From: Pseudomonadota bacterium
GTDB taxonomy: Bacteria; Myxococcota_A; UBA796; SXON01
Assembly: GCA_030685065.1 (NCBI GenBank)
Contig: JAUXQH010000170.1
Location: 62,001-126,000 of the forward strand
Reading direction: 5' to 3'
Length of the DNA stretch: 64,000 nucleotides
Part shown: positions 25,060-34,767 of the stretch, piece by piece
How the letters are laid out: the number at the start of each line of letters is the position of its first letter
How positions within the stretch are numbered: the first letter of the stretch is position 1
Made by a program: the position numbers and the translations under genes
The notes under the pieces: generated by a model
What the model was told of the DNA's origin: nothing
What the model saw: the letters and a program-made list of their open reading frames with translations, nothing else
The model's database searches: none

Positions 25060-28000
25060 ATGGGCAACGGCGGACTGGACATCAGCTCTCCCGCGGCGCT
25101 GCTCACGAGCGCGGACGAGCTCGGCTTCGAGGCGGCGCTCGACACCCCCATGAAGGACGTGCTGGACACGGGTGACTTCACCGTGCGGGCCCACCGGCTC
25201 GTGAGTTCGCTCATGGTCTCGCAGGGATGTCCGACCTTGCGGGCGCTGCTCACGACGCGAAAGGTCTGGAACGCCCTGGGCGCCCGGCTCTCGGCCGAGG
25301 TGCTGGAGACCCTGGACGGCTGGCTCCTCCTTCAGCCCGTGGCGGGTGCGATGGCCACGGAGGTCGCCGCCGCCCTGGTGGCCCACGCGCCTGCTCCGGT
25401 GGCGGAACCCAAGGCGGCGAAGGCCCCCAGGGCAGCACCCGCCACGGTGATCGCGCCCAAGGTCCCGCTCCTCGCCGGGGGCATGCCGGCCGACGAGCTC
25501 CAGGAGTGGGCCGCCTCCCGCAACGTGACGGCGGAGCTCCAGCGCCACTGCCGCGTGCTGGACGATCGGGTGTCCGGGCGCGCCCGGTACTGGTTCTGGC
25601 AGGGCAGCGACATGCGGATCGAGGACATCATCACCACGAGGCCGAGCCGCCGGAGCGGGGCGATGCCGGTGGAGGTGCAGGACGCCGCGATCGAGTGGCT
25701 GCGCGACCGCGTCGCGCGGGTGGAGCGGGCGCTCTCCGACGAGCAGAAGATGCTCGCGATGGGCTCGGTCCCCGAAGAGCCGGCGCTCCGGGCCTTGTGG
25801 GACCGCGTGGCGGAGGCCCGCGCCGTGATCCGGGAGCACACGGTGCCCGCGCCGATGGACGAGGTGGGGCGCACCCGGCTCGTGCTGCAGGACGATCCGC
25901 CGATCTGGGCGCTCCGGGATGGCTGGCCCGCGCTGTGCTCGAACAGCGGCGCCGTGAAGCGGGTGCATCTGCAGGCCTTGCCGGGCGAGCGGCTGCTCAC
26001 GTGCGAGTGCCACCTCCCCCAGGAGGCCTGCCCGCTGGCGCTCGTGGCGCTCGACACCCTGCGCGTCTCGATGGCGATGCCGAGGGCGGCCGAGCGGAGC
26101 TGGCTGCTCGAGATGCTCGGGACGCCCGCCTGGACCCGCGCGCTCAGGGACCTCGACGCCCTGCTGGCCCTGAGCACCCCCGACGCGGACGACGTGACGC
26201 TGGGCTGGCGCGTGGACCTGGGGGTCCGCACGTTGCTGCCGCTCTCCTGCCGTCCGAGGAAGCGCGGCACCGGGTACAAGCTGACGAAGATGCCCATCGA
26301 GGAGCTGCGCGGCCGCCCGGATCGCTGCGTGCTCCCCGCCGACGACGAGGTGCGCGCTATCGTGCTCGCGGAGCGGCCCGACACCAACCGCGGCAACCAG
26401 TCCGTGTTCCCGACGCTCGCGCGCCTCGTCGGGCACCCGCGCGTGTTCATCGGCAACGAGCCGGTCACCGTGCGCCGCGGCCGGATCGAGATGGACTGGA
26501 CCCCCACCGAAGAGGGCGGGGTGCGCGTGGGCGTGCGGGTCGGCGGGTTCGTTCGGGATCCGGTGCAGCTGCTCGCGGCCCTGAACCTGTCCGCCCGCGA
26601 CGGCTGGTTCGCGCTCCAGGACGGCGACGTGATCACGACGTTCCCGGTCGACCCCGCGGCGACGGCGCTCCTGGGCACCCTCGTGCGGCGCGGCGGCGTG
26701 TTCCCCGCGGAGGCGACGGCGGGGCTGCTCGCGCGCCTCACCCCGCTCGCCCAGAAGGTGCCCGCCCACCTCGCCCCCGAGCTCCGCGGCGCGTCGCAAG
26801 CGCCCGAGGAGAAGCCGGTGGTGCGGCTCGACACCCTGGCGGAAGGCGGGCTGTTCGTGCAGGTGCTCGTGCGGCCGCTCGCGGGGGCGCTCGCCTTTAC
26901 GCCGGGCGAGGGGCCCGAGCAGCTCCACGCGCAGATCGGGGACAACCGCGTGCACGTCCAGCGCGCCCTCGCCGCCGAGCCGGTGCGGGTGCGGGCCGCC
27001 CTCGCCCCGTTGCAGCTCCCCGCGGACTGCGAGGCCCCGCTGTTCTCGTGGACGATCCTCGACCCGGAGGTGGGGCTCGACGTGGTCACCGCGCTGCAGG
27101 CGTCCAGGGACGCCTTCGCGGTCGAGTGGACCGATCCGGCGCGCCGCCGCGGCACCCGGGCGGCCGAGGCCAAGAACCTCTCGATCAAGGTCAAGACCAC
27201 GCGGGACTGGTTCGGCATCGAGGGCGCCGTGGCGGTCGAGGAGGCCTCCGTCGACCTCGCGGCCGTGCTGGCCGCCGTGCTCGCGGGCCGCCGCTATGTC
27301 GCGGTGGACGCGAACACCTGGATCAAGCTGGGCGACCGCCTGACCGAGCAGCTCGCGGGCGTGGCCGACGCCATCCACGCCGGCCGCGCCGGGCTCGAGG
27401 TGCCCGCGCTCGCCGTGCCCCTGGTCGACGCGCTGAAGGACGCCGGCGCCGCCATCGACGCGCCCGCCGGCTGGGCGGACATGCTCGACCGCGTGCGCGC
27501 CGCCGAGGGCTACGACCCCGAGCTCCCCGCGGGCTTCACCGCCGAGCTCCGGGAATACCAACGCGCCGGCTTCCGGTGGCTCGCGCGCCTCGCGACCTGG
27601 GCCCCGGGCGCCTGCCTCGCGGACGACATGGGGCTCGGAAAGACCGTCCAGGCCCTGGCGCTGCTCGCCCACCGCGCGAGCGGCGGCCCCGCGTTGGTGG
27701 TGGCCCCCACATCGGTCGGCTTCAACTGGACGCGCGAGGCCGCGCGCTTCGCGCCGACGTTGCGCGTGCGGATGTACCGGGGCGCCGGCCGCAAGGCGCT
27801 CCTCGACGACCTCGGCCCCAACGACGTTCTCGTCACCAGCTGGGATCTCCTCCCTCGCGACGCGCTCGCCCTCTCGCCCGTCCGCTTCGCCACGATCGTG
27901 CTCGACGAGGCGCAGGCGATGAAGAACGCCGGCACCGCGCGCGCGAAGGCTGCGGCGGGCCTCACCTCCGACTTCCGCCTCGCCCTCACCGGCACGCCGG

Positions 28001-29340
28001 TCGAGAACCGGGTTTCCGAGCTGTGGAGCCTGTTCCGGGTCATCGCGCCGGGCCTGTTCGGGAGCTGGGAGCGCTTCCGCGATCGGTTCGCCACGGCCAT
28101 CGAGCGCGACGGCGATCCGCGCCGCCGCAAGGCCCTCGCCCGCCTGATCCGGCCGTTCCTGCTGCGTCGGCTCAAGTCCCAGGTGGCCACGGAGCTGCCC
28201 CAGCGCTCGGACGTCAACGTGGAGATCGTGCTCTCCCGCGAGGAGCGGAGCCTCTACGATCACGCCCGCATCGCGCTCCTCGACGATCTCGCCTCCGAAT
28301 CGGGCCCGCCCGAGCAGCAGCGCTTCAAGGTGCTCGCGGCGCTCACCCGCCTGCGCCAGCTCTCGTGCCATCCACGCCTGCTCGATCCGACCTCGACCCT
28401 CCCGTCGGCCAAGCTCACGCGCCTGCGCGAGCTGGTGGCCGAGCTGCGCTCCGAGGGCCACCGCGCGCTCGTGTTCAGCCAGTTCACCCGGCACCTCGCC
28501 CTGGTGCGCGAGGCCTTGACGGCTGACGGCGTGTCCCTCCGCTACCTCGACGGCAGCACCCCCGAGGCGCAGCGCCGCGCCGAGGTCGACGCGTTCCAGG
28601 GCGGCGCCGGCGAGGTGTTCCTCATCTCGCTCAAGGCCGGCGGCACCGGCCTGAACCTCACGGCCGCCACCTACGTCATCCACCTCGACCCCTGGTGGAA
28701 CCCCGCGGTGGAGGACCAGGCGAGCGACCGCGCCCACCGCATCGGCCAGACCCAGCCGGTGACCGTGTACCGGCTCGTGGCGCGCGGGACGATCGAGGAG
28801 CAGATCCTGGCCCTGCACGCCGACAAGCGCGAGCTGGTGGCGGGGCTGCTCGACGGGAGCGGGGCCGCGGCGACGATGAAGACGGACGAGCTGCTCGCGC
28901 TGTTGCAGGCGGGGGACGACGCGGATGACGAGGGGGAGGACGCGGGGGCGGATGTGGGGGCGGTCGAAGCGCCTGTCGTGCCGCTGGTCGAGGCGTTGGT
29001 GGTGGTGGATGCGCCCGTGGCGGCTGTGCCGGCGGTCGTGGCGCCGCTGGCGGAGGCGGCGCGCGCGGCGGTCGGCGAGGCCAATCCCGTCGACCTCGAG
29101 GCGTTGGAGGAGGCCTATGTCGAGGCGTTCGACCTGGCGGTGGAGCGGGGAGACAAGGCCGAGGGCACGATGAGGGCCTACGTGCGCGTCGTCACGCGTT
29201 TTGTCTCCTGGGCGTCGGCGACGCACGCGGTCACGACGGTCGCGACGCTCGACAGCGCGCTCGCGGCCTTCCTGGCGGAGGAAAGTCCAGGGTCCGTGGG
29301 ACGATCCGCGCTTCGGCGGCTCCGGGCCACGGTCGGGTAG
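25060..29340 (+). CDS. large SNF2-family helicase
   Basis: 1426 residues. The SNF2 ATPase core is in the C-terminal half: DDMGLGKT Walker A at about residue 855, VVAPTSVGFNW, DEAQ box (LDEAQAMKN, about 948), LTGTPVENR, then helicase C with VFSQFTRHL, FLISLKAGGTGLNL, DPWWNPAVEDQASDRAHRIG. The first about 800 residues are the bacterial SNF2-associated region, with a degenerate SWIM-like CECHLPQEACPLALVAL around residue 310 (the final His of CxCxnCxH is missing). After the helicase a 100-residue Ala/Val/Asp linker leads to a helical tail. The ATG at 25060 has AAGGA nine bases upstream. Likely roles are DNA remodelling, repair or transcription recycling. Confidence 0.85.
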   Translation: MGNGGLDISSPAALLTSADELGFEAALDTPMKDVLDTGDFTVRAHRLVSSLMVSQGCPTLRALLTTRKVWNALGARLSAEVLETLDGWLLLQPVAGAMATEVAAALVAHAPAPVAEPKAAKAPRAAPATVIAPKVPLLAGGMPADELQEWAASRNVTAELQRHCRVLDDRVSGRARYWFWQGSDMRIEDIITTRPSRRSGAMPVEVQDAAIEWLRDRVARVERALSDEQKMLAMGSVPEEPALRALWDRVAEARAVIREHTVPAPMDEVGRTRLVLQDDPPIWALRDGWPALCSNSGAVKRVHLQALPGERLLTCECHLPQEACPLALVALDTLRVSMAMPRAAERSWLLEMLGTPAWTRALRDLDALLALSTPDADDVTLGWRVDLGVRTLLPLSCRPRKRGTGYKLTKMPIEELRGRPDRCVLPADDEVRAIVLAERPDTNRGNQSVFPTLARLVGHPRVFIGNEPVTVRRGRIEMDWTPTEEGGVRVGVRVGGFVRDPVQLLAALNLSARDGWFALQDGDVITTFPVDPAATALLGTLVRRGGVFPAEATAGLLARLTPLAQKVPAHLAPELRGASQAPEEKPVVRLDTLAEGGLFVQVLVRPLAGALAFTPGEGPEQLHAQIGDNRVHVQRALAAEPVRVRAALAPLQLPADCEAPLFSWTILDPEVGLDVVTALQASRDAFAVEWTDPARRRGTRAAEAKNLSIKVKTTRDWFGIEGAVAVEEASVDLAAVLAAVLAGRRYVAVDANTWIKLGDRLTEQLAGVADAIHAGRAGLEVPALAVPLVDALKDAGAAIDAPAGWADMLDRVRAAEGYDPELPAGFTAELREYQRAGFRWLARLATWAPGACLADDMGLGKTVQALALLAHRASGGPALVVAPTSVGFNWTREAARFAPTLRVRMYRGAGRKALLDDLGPNDVLVTSWDLLPRDALALSPVRFATIVLDEAQAMKNAGTARAKAAAGLTSDFRLALTGTPVENRVSELWSLFRVIAPGLFGSWERFRDRFATAIERDGDPRRRKALARLIRPFLLRRLKSQVATELPQRSDVNVEIVLSREERSLYDHARIALLDDLASESGPPEQQRFKVLAALTRLRQLSCHPRLLDPTSTLPSAKLTRLRELVAELRSEGHRALVFSQFTRHLALVREALTADGVSLRYLDGSTPEAQRRAEVDAFQGGAGEVFLISLKAGGTGLNLTAATYVIHLDPWWNPAVEDQASDRAHRIGQTQPVTVYRLVARGTIEEQILALHADKRELVAGLLDGSGAAATMKTDELLALLQAGDDADDEGEDAGADVGAVEAPVVPLVEALVVVDAPVAAVPAVVAPLAEAARAAVGEANPVDLEALEEAYVEAFDLAVERGDKAEGTMRAYVRVVTRFVSWASATHAVTTVATLDSALAAFLAEESPGSVGRSALRRLRATVG

Positions 29341-29364
29341 CCCGTTCTCGGCTACGCTGGGGCG

Positions 29365-30642
29365 GTGACCCTCCTCCTTCTCCTCGCGTGCGCGAGCGGC
29401 CAGATCAGCGTCGGACCCTCGGACGTCCCGCCCGTGGACACCGGCCCCGTGGCAGTGGACACCGGCCCCGTCGACACCGGCCCCGTGGACACCGGCCCGG
29501 CGCTGGAGGACACCGAGGTGCTCGGCCCCGCGCCCGACACGGGCCCCTTCGACATCGAGGACGTGCTGTTCTCCGACGACGCCATCACGGCGCTCTCGCT
29601 CACCCTCGACGACGACGCCGAGTGGGGCCTGCGCCGAGATCCCGGCACGTACGTGCCCGCCACCCTGACCTACCGATCGCGCGATTGGGTGGTCGCGATC
29701 AAGATCAAGGGGTCGAGCACCTTCAACGACCTGTACGGCAAGCCCTCGCTCATGGTGAACGTGAACGGCGTGGTCCCCGACCAGGAGTTCATGGGCCACA
29801 AGAAGTTCAACCTGCACAACCAGCTCATCGATCCGTCGATGATGTCGGAGGTGATGTCGTACCGCACCCTGCGTGCGGCGGGGCTCCCCGCGTCGCGAGC
29901 GGGGTACGTGCGGCTCACCATCAACAACGAGGATTACGGCCTATACACCTCGGTGCAGGCGATCAACGACGATTTCCTCGAGTCCTGGTTCGCCGATCCG
30001 AACGGCAACCTCTACGAGAACGGCGGCGAGGACTGTGACTTCACCAACGCGCGCTGCTTCGAGGCCGAAGAGACGGACGAGGGCAACGACGACGCGTTCG
30101 AGGCCCTGGTCGACGCGGCCCTGATCGACGGCGATGCCTGGGAGCCGGCCATGCGCGCCCGGCTCGATTGGGAGCTGTTCATTCGTAGCATGGCGATGGA
30201 CGCGCTCATCGCCCATTGGGACGGCTACGCGTACGACCGATCCAACTACCACGTCTACCATGACCCTACCGCCGACAAGTGGGCGTTCATCCCGCAGTCG
30301 ATGGATCTGGACTATGGCTGGCGGCCGTGGAGCTACGACACGTGCGGCCGTCACGGCGTCGTTCCGGGCGACTACACGGAGGGCGTCCTGGCCCAGAAGT
30401 GCCTGGCGAGCGTGACGTGCCGCGCCGATTTCGTGACGGAGCTGCTCGCGCTCAACGACGTTTGGGAGGCCGCTGATCCGGTGGCCCAGGTGGACACGCT
30501 CACCGCGCTCATCGCGGACGACGTGCGGAGCGACACCCACAAGTCCTACGGATACGCCCAATTCGAGAGCCACGTGGCGTGCGTGCGGGCGTGGGTGGCG
30601 CAGCGGCCGGACGAGATCCGGGAGTGGGCGGCGGGGGGATAG
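29365..30642 (+). CDS. CotH-like lipoprotein
   Basis: 425 residues. GTG 29365 gives a short lipoprotein signal (MTLLLLLAC) and a repetitive PVDTGPV linker (bases about 29430-29545), typical of surface lipoproteins in this genome. The CotH domain follows with IKIKGSSTFNDLYGKPS, KKFNLHNQLIDPSMMSEVMS, GYVRLTINNEDYGLYTSVQ and the catalytic-like DALIAHWDGYAYDRSNY / FIPQSMDLDYG. It is more complete in these motifs than the gene at 4405-5580. Secreted CotH proteins are atypical kinases in some bacteria; the substrate is unknown. Confidence 0.8.
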   Translation: MTLLLLLACASGQISVGPSDVPPVDTGPVAVDTGPVDTGPVDTGPALEDTEVLGPAPDTGPFDIEDVLFSDDAITALSLTLDDDAEWGLRRDPGTYVPATLTYRSRDWVVAIKIKGSSTFNDLYGKPSLMVNVNGVVPDQEFMGHKKFNLHNQLIDPSMMSEVMSYRTLRAAGLPASRAGYVRLTINNEDYGLYTSVQAINDDFLESWFADPNGNLYENGGEDCDFTNARCFEAEETDEGNDDAFEALVDAALIDGDAWEPAMRARLDWELFIRSMAMDALIAHWDGYAYDRSNYHVYHDPTADKWAFIPQSMDLDYGWRPWSYDTCGRHGVVPGDYTEGVLAQKCLASVTCRADFVTELLALNDVWEAADPVAQVDTLTALIADDVRSDTHKSYGYAQFESHVACVRAWVAQRPDEIREWAAGG

Positions 30643-30694
30643 TGGGGGAGGGCGGCGCGATTTTCGGCGCCAACTGCAGCGCCGGCGCGGGCTT

Positions 30695-31420
30695 TCAAGG
30701 CGACAGCGCCGCCCGCATCCGCGCGCTGCCGTCCAGGTGTAGCGCCTCTACCTTGACCGCATCCGCGTCCGCCTCCCTTCCGGCCGCGGCGAGGCCGCGC
30801 CAGAGGACTGAAGCGTGACCTCGGAAGTTGGCGTAGCTCAGCTCGATGAGGTCGGCAGACCGCTGGCGCTCCTTCATTGATGTGACAACGAGGTATGCTT
30901 GGCGTAGTCGCTGCATCGGATTCAGATGAATATTTCCTATCTCGGCCCACCGATCCTGGGCCACGAGCAAAGGAACGAGCATGAACGCCATCCTATCGAG
31001 CATGAGCGCATGCTCGGGGCTGTTCTTCACCGTATCGAACCAGGCAAGCGTGCGTTGCGGCTCGCCGAGGGCTTGATTGAGGACCACCCAATCGGTGCGC
31101 ATTTCCAGCGAAGCATTGACGCCCTCGCTACCGGCGGCCACGTCGCGCAGCCTCGCGAACTGACGACGCGCGTTCGCACTCCTCGACACCAGGGTCTCGA
31201 TTTCCCTGGCCATGAACGACCGGCGAACGCCAACGAACGAGGGTGCCAAACGCGGAATATTGGCCCAGAGCCAGACATACGACCGTGTCGCTTCGCTGAA
31301 CGAACCAGCCTGAAGGTGCGCTCCCGCCGCTTTCAACCGAGCGTCGACCTCCTCCTCGTTGCCCGCGGGGGATCTCGGGTTGGCGAGGGCAACCTTGTCG
31401 CGAGCGGGCTTCGGGCGCAT
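30695..31420 (-). CDS. hypothetical TPR-like helical protein
   Basis: 241 residues, all-helical and soluble, no signal peptide. Internal helix pairs such as AHLQAGSFSEATRSYVWLW and SLEMRTDWVVLNQALGEPQ look like degenerate tetratricopeptide units, but no standard family is recognised. Its base composition is visibly less GC-rich than the neighbours, a possible sign of foreign origin. The ATG at 31420 has no strong ribosome site. It converges with the CotH gene. Confidence 0.55.
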   Translation of the reverse strand: MRPKPARDKVALANPRSPAGNEEEVDARLKAAGAHLQAGSFSEATRSYVWLWANIPRLAPSFVGVRRSFMAREIETLVSRSANARRQFARLRDVAAGSEGVNASLEMRTDWVVLNQALGEPQRTLAWFDTVKNSPEHALMLDRMAFMLVPLLVAQDRWAEIGNIHLNPMQRLRQAYLVVTSMKERQRSADLIELSYANFRGHASVLWRGLAAAGREADADAVKVEALHLDGSARMRAALSP

Positions 31421-31465
31421 GTCGTCATTGTAACGCCGTGCGGGAGGCGCTCCGTGCCCAAGCCC

Positions 31466-33163
31466 CTACCACTCCAGCGGCACCGCCTCGGGCCCCGCTT
31501 CGCCCTCGACGAGCAGGGTCACCCCGGGGCCGTCCCATGCGCCGAGGACCCAGCGGGACATCATGGGATCGAGCTCGACGCCCGCGAGCCGCACGCCGGT
31601 GACTCGCTCGCCCGCTTCGAGGCCCGCGCGCCCCGCGGGGCCATCCGGGGTGACGTCGCCCACCACCAGCGTCCCCCGCTCCCCCTGCGTCAACGTGAAG
31701 CCGTTCTCCACGAGCGAGGTGTCGTCGCTGGTCGGCACCTCGACGCCTGTCACGACCTGGTCGTCACGGAGCACCACCTGGATCGCGTTCTGGGGGGCGA
31801 GCGGAGTGATGAGGGACCAGGTGCCGCCCGGTAGGCCCGCCACACGAAAGGCGGCGTCCTCGTCGACCTCGGAGATCTTGACGATCCGCCGCTCTCCCGG
31901 GCCCGGCACGCGGGTGGCGATGACCGTTTCAAAGGGTGCCGGCGCGCCCGTGAGCCCGTCTACCACGACGCCCTCGATGGCCGCTCCGCCGGTGATCTCG
32001 ATGTCTCCGAGGTCCACGCGTTCGCCTGCTCGGACGTGCCGGGCCAGAAGCAGCCGCTCCCGCTGCCCGTTCCTGACGAGGGCCTGCCAGTCACCCGCGA
32101 CGACACCGTCGATCTCAAAGCGCCCCTCGGCGTCGCAGGCGGCCCCTGCCTCTACGAGCCCGCCGCGCGGGAGATCCTCGAGGGCCAACGGCAAACGCAA
32201 CAAGGACGCGGCGCAGCGCGCCGGCACGCCCTCCCGGAGGACGCGGCCCGTCACGACGCCGGTGTCCCGGAAGTCGAGCCAGGCCTCGGTGGCATCGGCC
32301 GCGACGAGCACGGTCCGGCCTCCCCCGCGCACGGCGACCTCCCCAATCGGGCACCGGCACTCCATCTCTCTGGAATCCGAGTCGAACACGCAGGTGTCCC
32401 CGTAGATCGGGTCCCACGGCGTGGTGCACAAGAGGCCGATCCCCTCGCAGGTCTCGTCCGCCAGCCCCGCGCACCAGACCCGCACCGGATGGATGGGCGT
32501 GAGGACGAAGTCGATGCGCTCCTCGGGCGGCTCCGGAGCCCCCTCGATCTCCGCAGAGTATCCGTGGGCCGAGGCGTGCAGGAAGGTGAGCGGGTCGTCC
32601 TCGACCCATACGGAATAGCCGCCGTCGGCGCCGGTCACGCTCGAGCCGAGACCAGCCCGGTGGTTCCGCCCCACCTCGGCCCCCGCGATCGGCGCGCCGT
32701 CGACATCGCGCACCGTGCCGTGAACCCGCCTGCCCGCCCGCATCACGACGACGATGTGGGGAGATTCCTTCGTCGTCTCGTCGAAGCGCGGCGTCGAGAC
32801 GAACCCCTCCTTTTGCGCGGTCAACGTAATGGGCGAGCAGGGCATCTCGGAGAAGCGCGCGACGCCGTCCTCGCCCGCTTCAGCGACGTAGATCTCCTGT
32901 TCGTCGGGGCGTGGCAGGGCGATCTCCAGGACCACGCGCGCGACCAGCGGTGCGCCGGCGGTGTCCTGCACGTCCACCATCAGGCCACAGCCCTCGGAGA
33001 CGAGCGCCAAGGTCCGTACCTCGCGCTTGGGAGGCGCCGAAGGACGCGAAGGATCGGCACGCTCCGGATGCAGCCGGGCCAACCCGTCGGCGACGAGGCC
33101 GGCGCACACCAGCAACGCCAACGCGAACATCCCGCAGAGGACGACGAGGAAGCGGCGTTTCAT
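31466..33163 (-). CDS. secreted CarboxypepD_reg/PDZ protein, paralogue 1
   Basis: 565 residues with an N-terminal membrane anchor or signal (FLVVLCGMFALALLVCAGLV). A series of beta-sandwich domains of the carboxypeptidase-regulatory type follows (VMRAGRRVHGTVRDVDGAPI, GAAIEGVVVDGLTG, GVVTGRVLREGVP). A C-terminal PDZ-like domain has VTPDGPAGRAGLEAGERVTG. A cysteine-rich stretch lies in the middle (CAGLADETCEGIGLLC, CRCP). It probably works in the periplasm or outer surface as a binding protein. It is strikingly similar over its whole length to 34768-36471, and the two flank an HNH gene. Confidence 0.72.
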   Translation of the reverse strand: MKRRFLVVLCGMFALALLVCAGLVADGLARLHPERADPSRPSAPPKREVRTLALVSEGCGLMVDVQDTAGAPLVARVVLEIALPRPDEQEIYVAEAGEDGVARFSEMPCSPITLTAQKEGFVSTPRFDETTKESPHIVVVMRAGRRVHGTVRDVDGAPIAGAEVGRNHRAGLGSSVTGADGGYSVWVEDDPLTFLHASAHGYSAEIEGAPEPPEERIDFVLTPIHPVRVWCAGLADETCEGIGLLCTTPWDPIYGDTCVFDSDSREMECRCPIGEVAVRGGGRTVLVAADATEAWLDFRDTGVVTGRVLREGVPARCAASLLRLPLALEDLPRGGLVEAGAACDAEGRFEIDGVVAGDWQALVRNGQRERLLLARHVRAGERVDLGDIEITGGAAIEGVVVDGLTGAPAPFETVIATRVPGPGERRIVKISEVDEDAAFRVAGLPGGTWSLITPLAPQNAIQVVLRDDQVVTGVEVPTSDDTSLVENGFTLTQGERGTLVVGDVTPDGPAGRAGLEAGERVTGVRLAGVELDPMMSRWVLGAWDGPGVTLLVEGEAGPEAVPLEW

Positions 33164-33488
33164 GCTCGTCCTCTACCATATCGCCGCGCCCCGACGCCCG
33201 CGCGGAGGCGCCCCCACGATCCCCAGCAGTAGGCGGGCGGACTGGCGTCCGGAGAGGCTGCTGGGAGCGCCCAACAAAAGTATAGAAAATACGGCCTCGA
33301 TACTTGACGGTTTTCGCGTGTGCCAGCGGCCCGCATCCGTACCCAGCCAGGAACAGGAGCTGGAACGCCCCCAGGCGGGCCGCTGCTCCACACGCGCGGG
33401 CCGATCCAAAGCATGCCGCGAGTTGATGGCCGATCGTCGAGCCTGGCGCGCCCCAGGAGGCCAAAAAACAGGCAGTTACGTTGGATCC
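33164..33488. other. divergent intergenic region, part of a duplication
   Basis: 325 bases. Positions about 33164-33235 match the 5' flank of the other paralogue (36475-36565), so the duplication includes upstream sequence. The similarity stops near 33240, where a relatively AT-rich patch begins (33275-33320, including TATAG, AAAATAC and a TTGACG hexamer at 33304-33309). A promoter for the HNH gene is plausible but no matching -10 is clear. Confidence 0.5.
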
Positions 33489-34622
33489 ATGACACCCGAC
33501 CCCACCCTCTCCAGGCTCCTCTCGGACCGCATCGTCCTCGCGTGCCGGGCCCAGCTACAGACGGCCCACTCGCTCGCGCGGCTCCTCGTCGAGTTGGTCG
33601 ACGGCGGACACCTCCGGGCGCTCGGCTACGCGACGCTCGCCGAATACGCCGACACGGCGCTGGACCTCGACCCGCGCGTGGCACGCGATCTCCTGCGGAT
33701 CGGGCGGAAGCTCGACGAGCTGCCCGTGATCGACGCGGCGATGTCCTCCGGTCACCTCAGTTGGACAAAGGCGCGCGAGCTGGTCCGCTTCGCGACCGCG
33801 GATACGGAGGCCGCGTGGGTGCAGTACGCGAGCGTGCGGACGTCGCGGGTGTTGGAGCGCGAGGTGGCCCACGTGGGGCGCGGCACCGCGCCGCCGACCG
33901 AGGGCGTGGCAGACGGAGTGACCGAGCGCGATCCGGCCCGACGGCGCGTCGTGTTCCCCATGGAGGCGACCGACGCCGAGGTGCTGTTCCGCGCGCTCGC
34001 GTTGTTACGGGCGCGGGCTGGGCTGGACACCGCGGAGGCCGAGGACGGCGCGCTCCTCGCGGCTCTGGCCCGGCGGGTGATCCACGAGGAGGAAGAGGCG
34101 GACGCGCACAGCGGCGCCCCCGATGGCGGCGGAGACGCGGTGCCCCACGCGGCCTCGGGCGAGCGCTACCGCGTTGTGCTCGAGCACTGTCCCGACTGCC
34201 GGGAGACGCACACGCGGACCCACGGGGGTGAGGCCGAGGTCTCCGACACCATCACCGCCGAGGCCGCGTGTGACGCGGAGATCGTGGAGATGCGCCCGGG
34301 ACCGAACCAGGGCCACCGCACGCGGTCGATCCCGCCGGCCACGCGTCGGATCGTGCTCCATCGGGCGGGCTGGCGCTGTGAGATCCCTGGCTGTCGCAAC
34401 TCGCTCTGGCTCGACCTTCACCACGTCCACGGTTGGGCGCGCGGCGGGGAGCATGCGCTCTCGAACCTGGCGGTCGTCTGCTCGACGCATCATCGCGCGA
34501 TCCACGCCGGGGTGCTCGCGGTCGAGCGGCTGGAGACCGGCTCGATGCGCGTGATGCATTACGACGGGCGCGCGCAGATCGGGCCCGCCGCGCGGGCCCG
34601 GTTGGCCCACGTGGGGGCGTGA
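33489..34622 (+). CDS. DUF222-type protein with C-terminal HNH nuclease domain
   Basis: 377 residues. The N-terminal helical domain (about 1-190; RALGYATLAEYADTAL, SWTKARELVRFA) is the DUF222/13E12-like region. The C-terminus has a complete HNH motif: RCEIPGCRNSLWLDLHHVHG, HALSNLAVVCSTHHRAIHAG, with zinc-binding cysteines and the catalytic His pair. Proteins of this class are multi-copy, poorly understood and often found with mobile or repeat sequences. It lies between two duplicated genes on the other strand and is followed by a dispersed 106-bp repeat. ATG 33489 starts the DUF222 domain; the frame is open upstream without similarity. Confidence 0.8.
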   Translation: MTPDPTLSRLLSDRIVLACRAQLQTAHSLARLLVELVDGGHLRALGYATLAEYADTALDLDPRVARDLLRIGRKLDELPVIDAAMSSGHLSWTKARELVRFATADTEAAWVQYASVRTSRVLEREVAHVGRGTAPPTEGVADGVTERDPARRRVVFPMEATDAEVLFRALALLRARAGLDTAEAEDGALLAALARRVIHEEEEADAHSGAPDGGGDAVPHAASGERYRVVLEHCPDCRETHTRTHGGEAEVSDTITAEAACDAEIVEMRPGPNQGHRTRSIPPATRRIVLHRAGWRCEIPGCRNSLWLDLHHVHGWARGGEHALSNLAVVCSTHHRAIHAGVLAVERLETGSMRVMHYDGRAQIGPAARARLAHVGA

Positions 34623-34642
34623 CGAGAGCATGGAAGGCGCCG

Positions 34643-34748
34643 CGCGCCCGGCCGACCAGAGCGCGCCGGGCGCCTCGCCCGGCGGTCCCGCCCGCCTCGG
34701 GCGGACCGAGGCCAACGGCCGAGCGCGGCGGGGGGCCGTAGGCGCCCG
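34643..34748. repeat. 106-bp dispersed repeat, copy 1
   Basis: Aligns without gaps to 41893-41998 at roughly 85-90% identity by eye. It is GC-rich with internal palindromes (CCCGCCTCGGGCGG, GGCGCC). Both copies sit just downstream of genes for DNA-acting enzymes (HNH nuclease here, uracil-DNA glycosylase at the other). No gene overlaps it. Confidence 0.85.
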
Positions 34749-34767
34749 AATCACGGAGAGCCAGCCC

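Noticed and set aside
29432..29545. PVDTGPV repeats as an independent element
   Set aside because: They are the flexible linker of the CotH lipoprotein, a pattern shared with other lipoproteins in the window.
24934..29817. 1627-codon open frame antisense to the SNF2 helicase
   Set aside because: High-GC codon bias keeps the complementary frame open; it is His/Arg/Gly-rich without any domain, while the plus strand has complete helicase motifs.
33489..34622. Restriction or phage-defence role for the HNH gene
   Set aside because: No partner methyltransferase or defence genes are nearby; DUF222-HNH proteins are common multi-copy genes with unclear roles.
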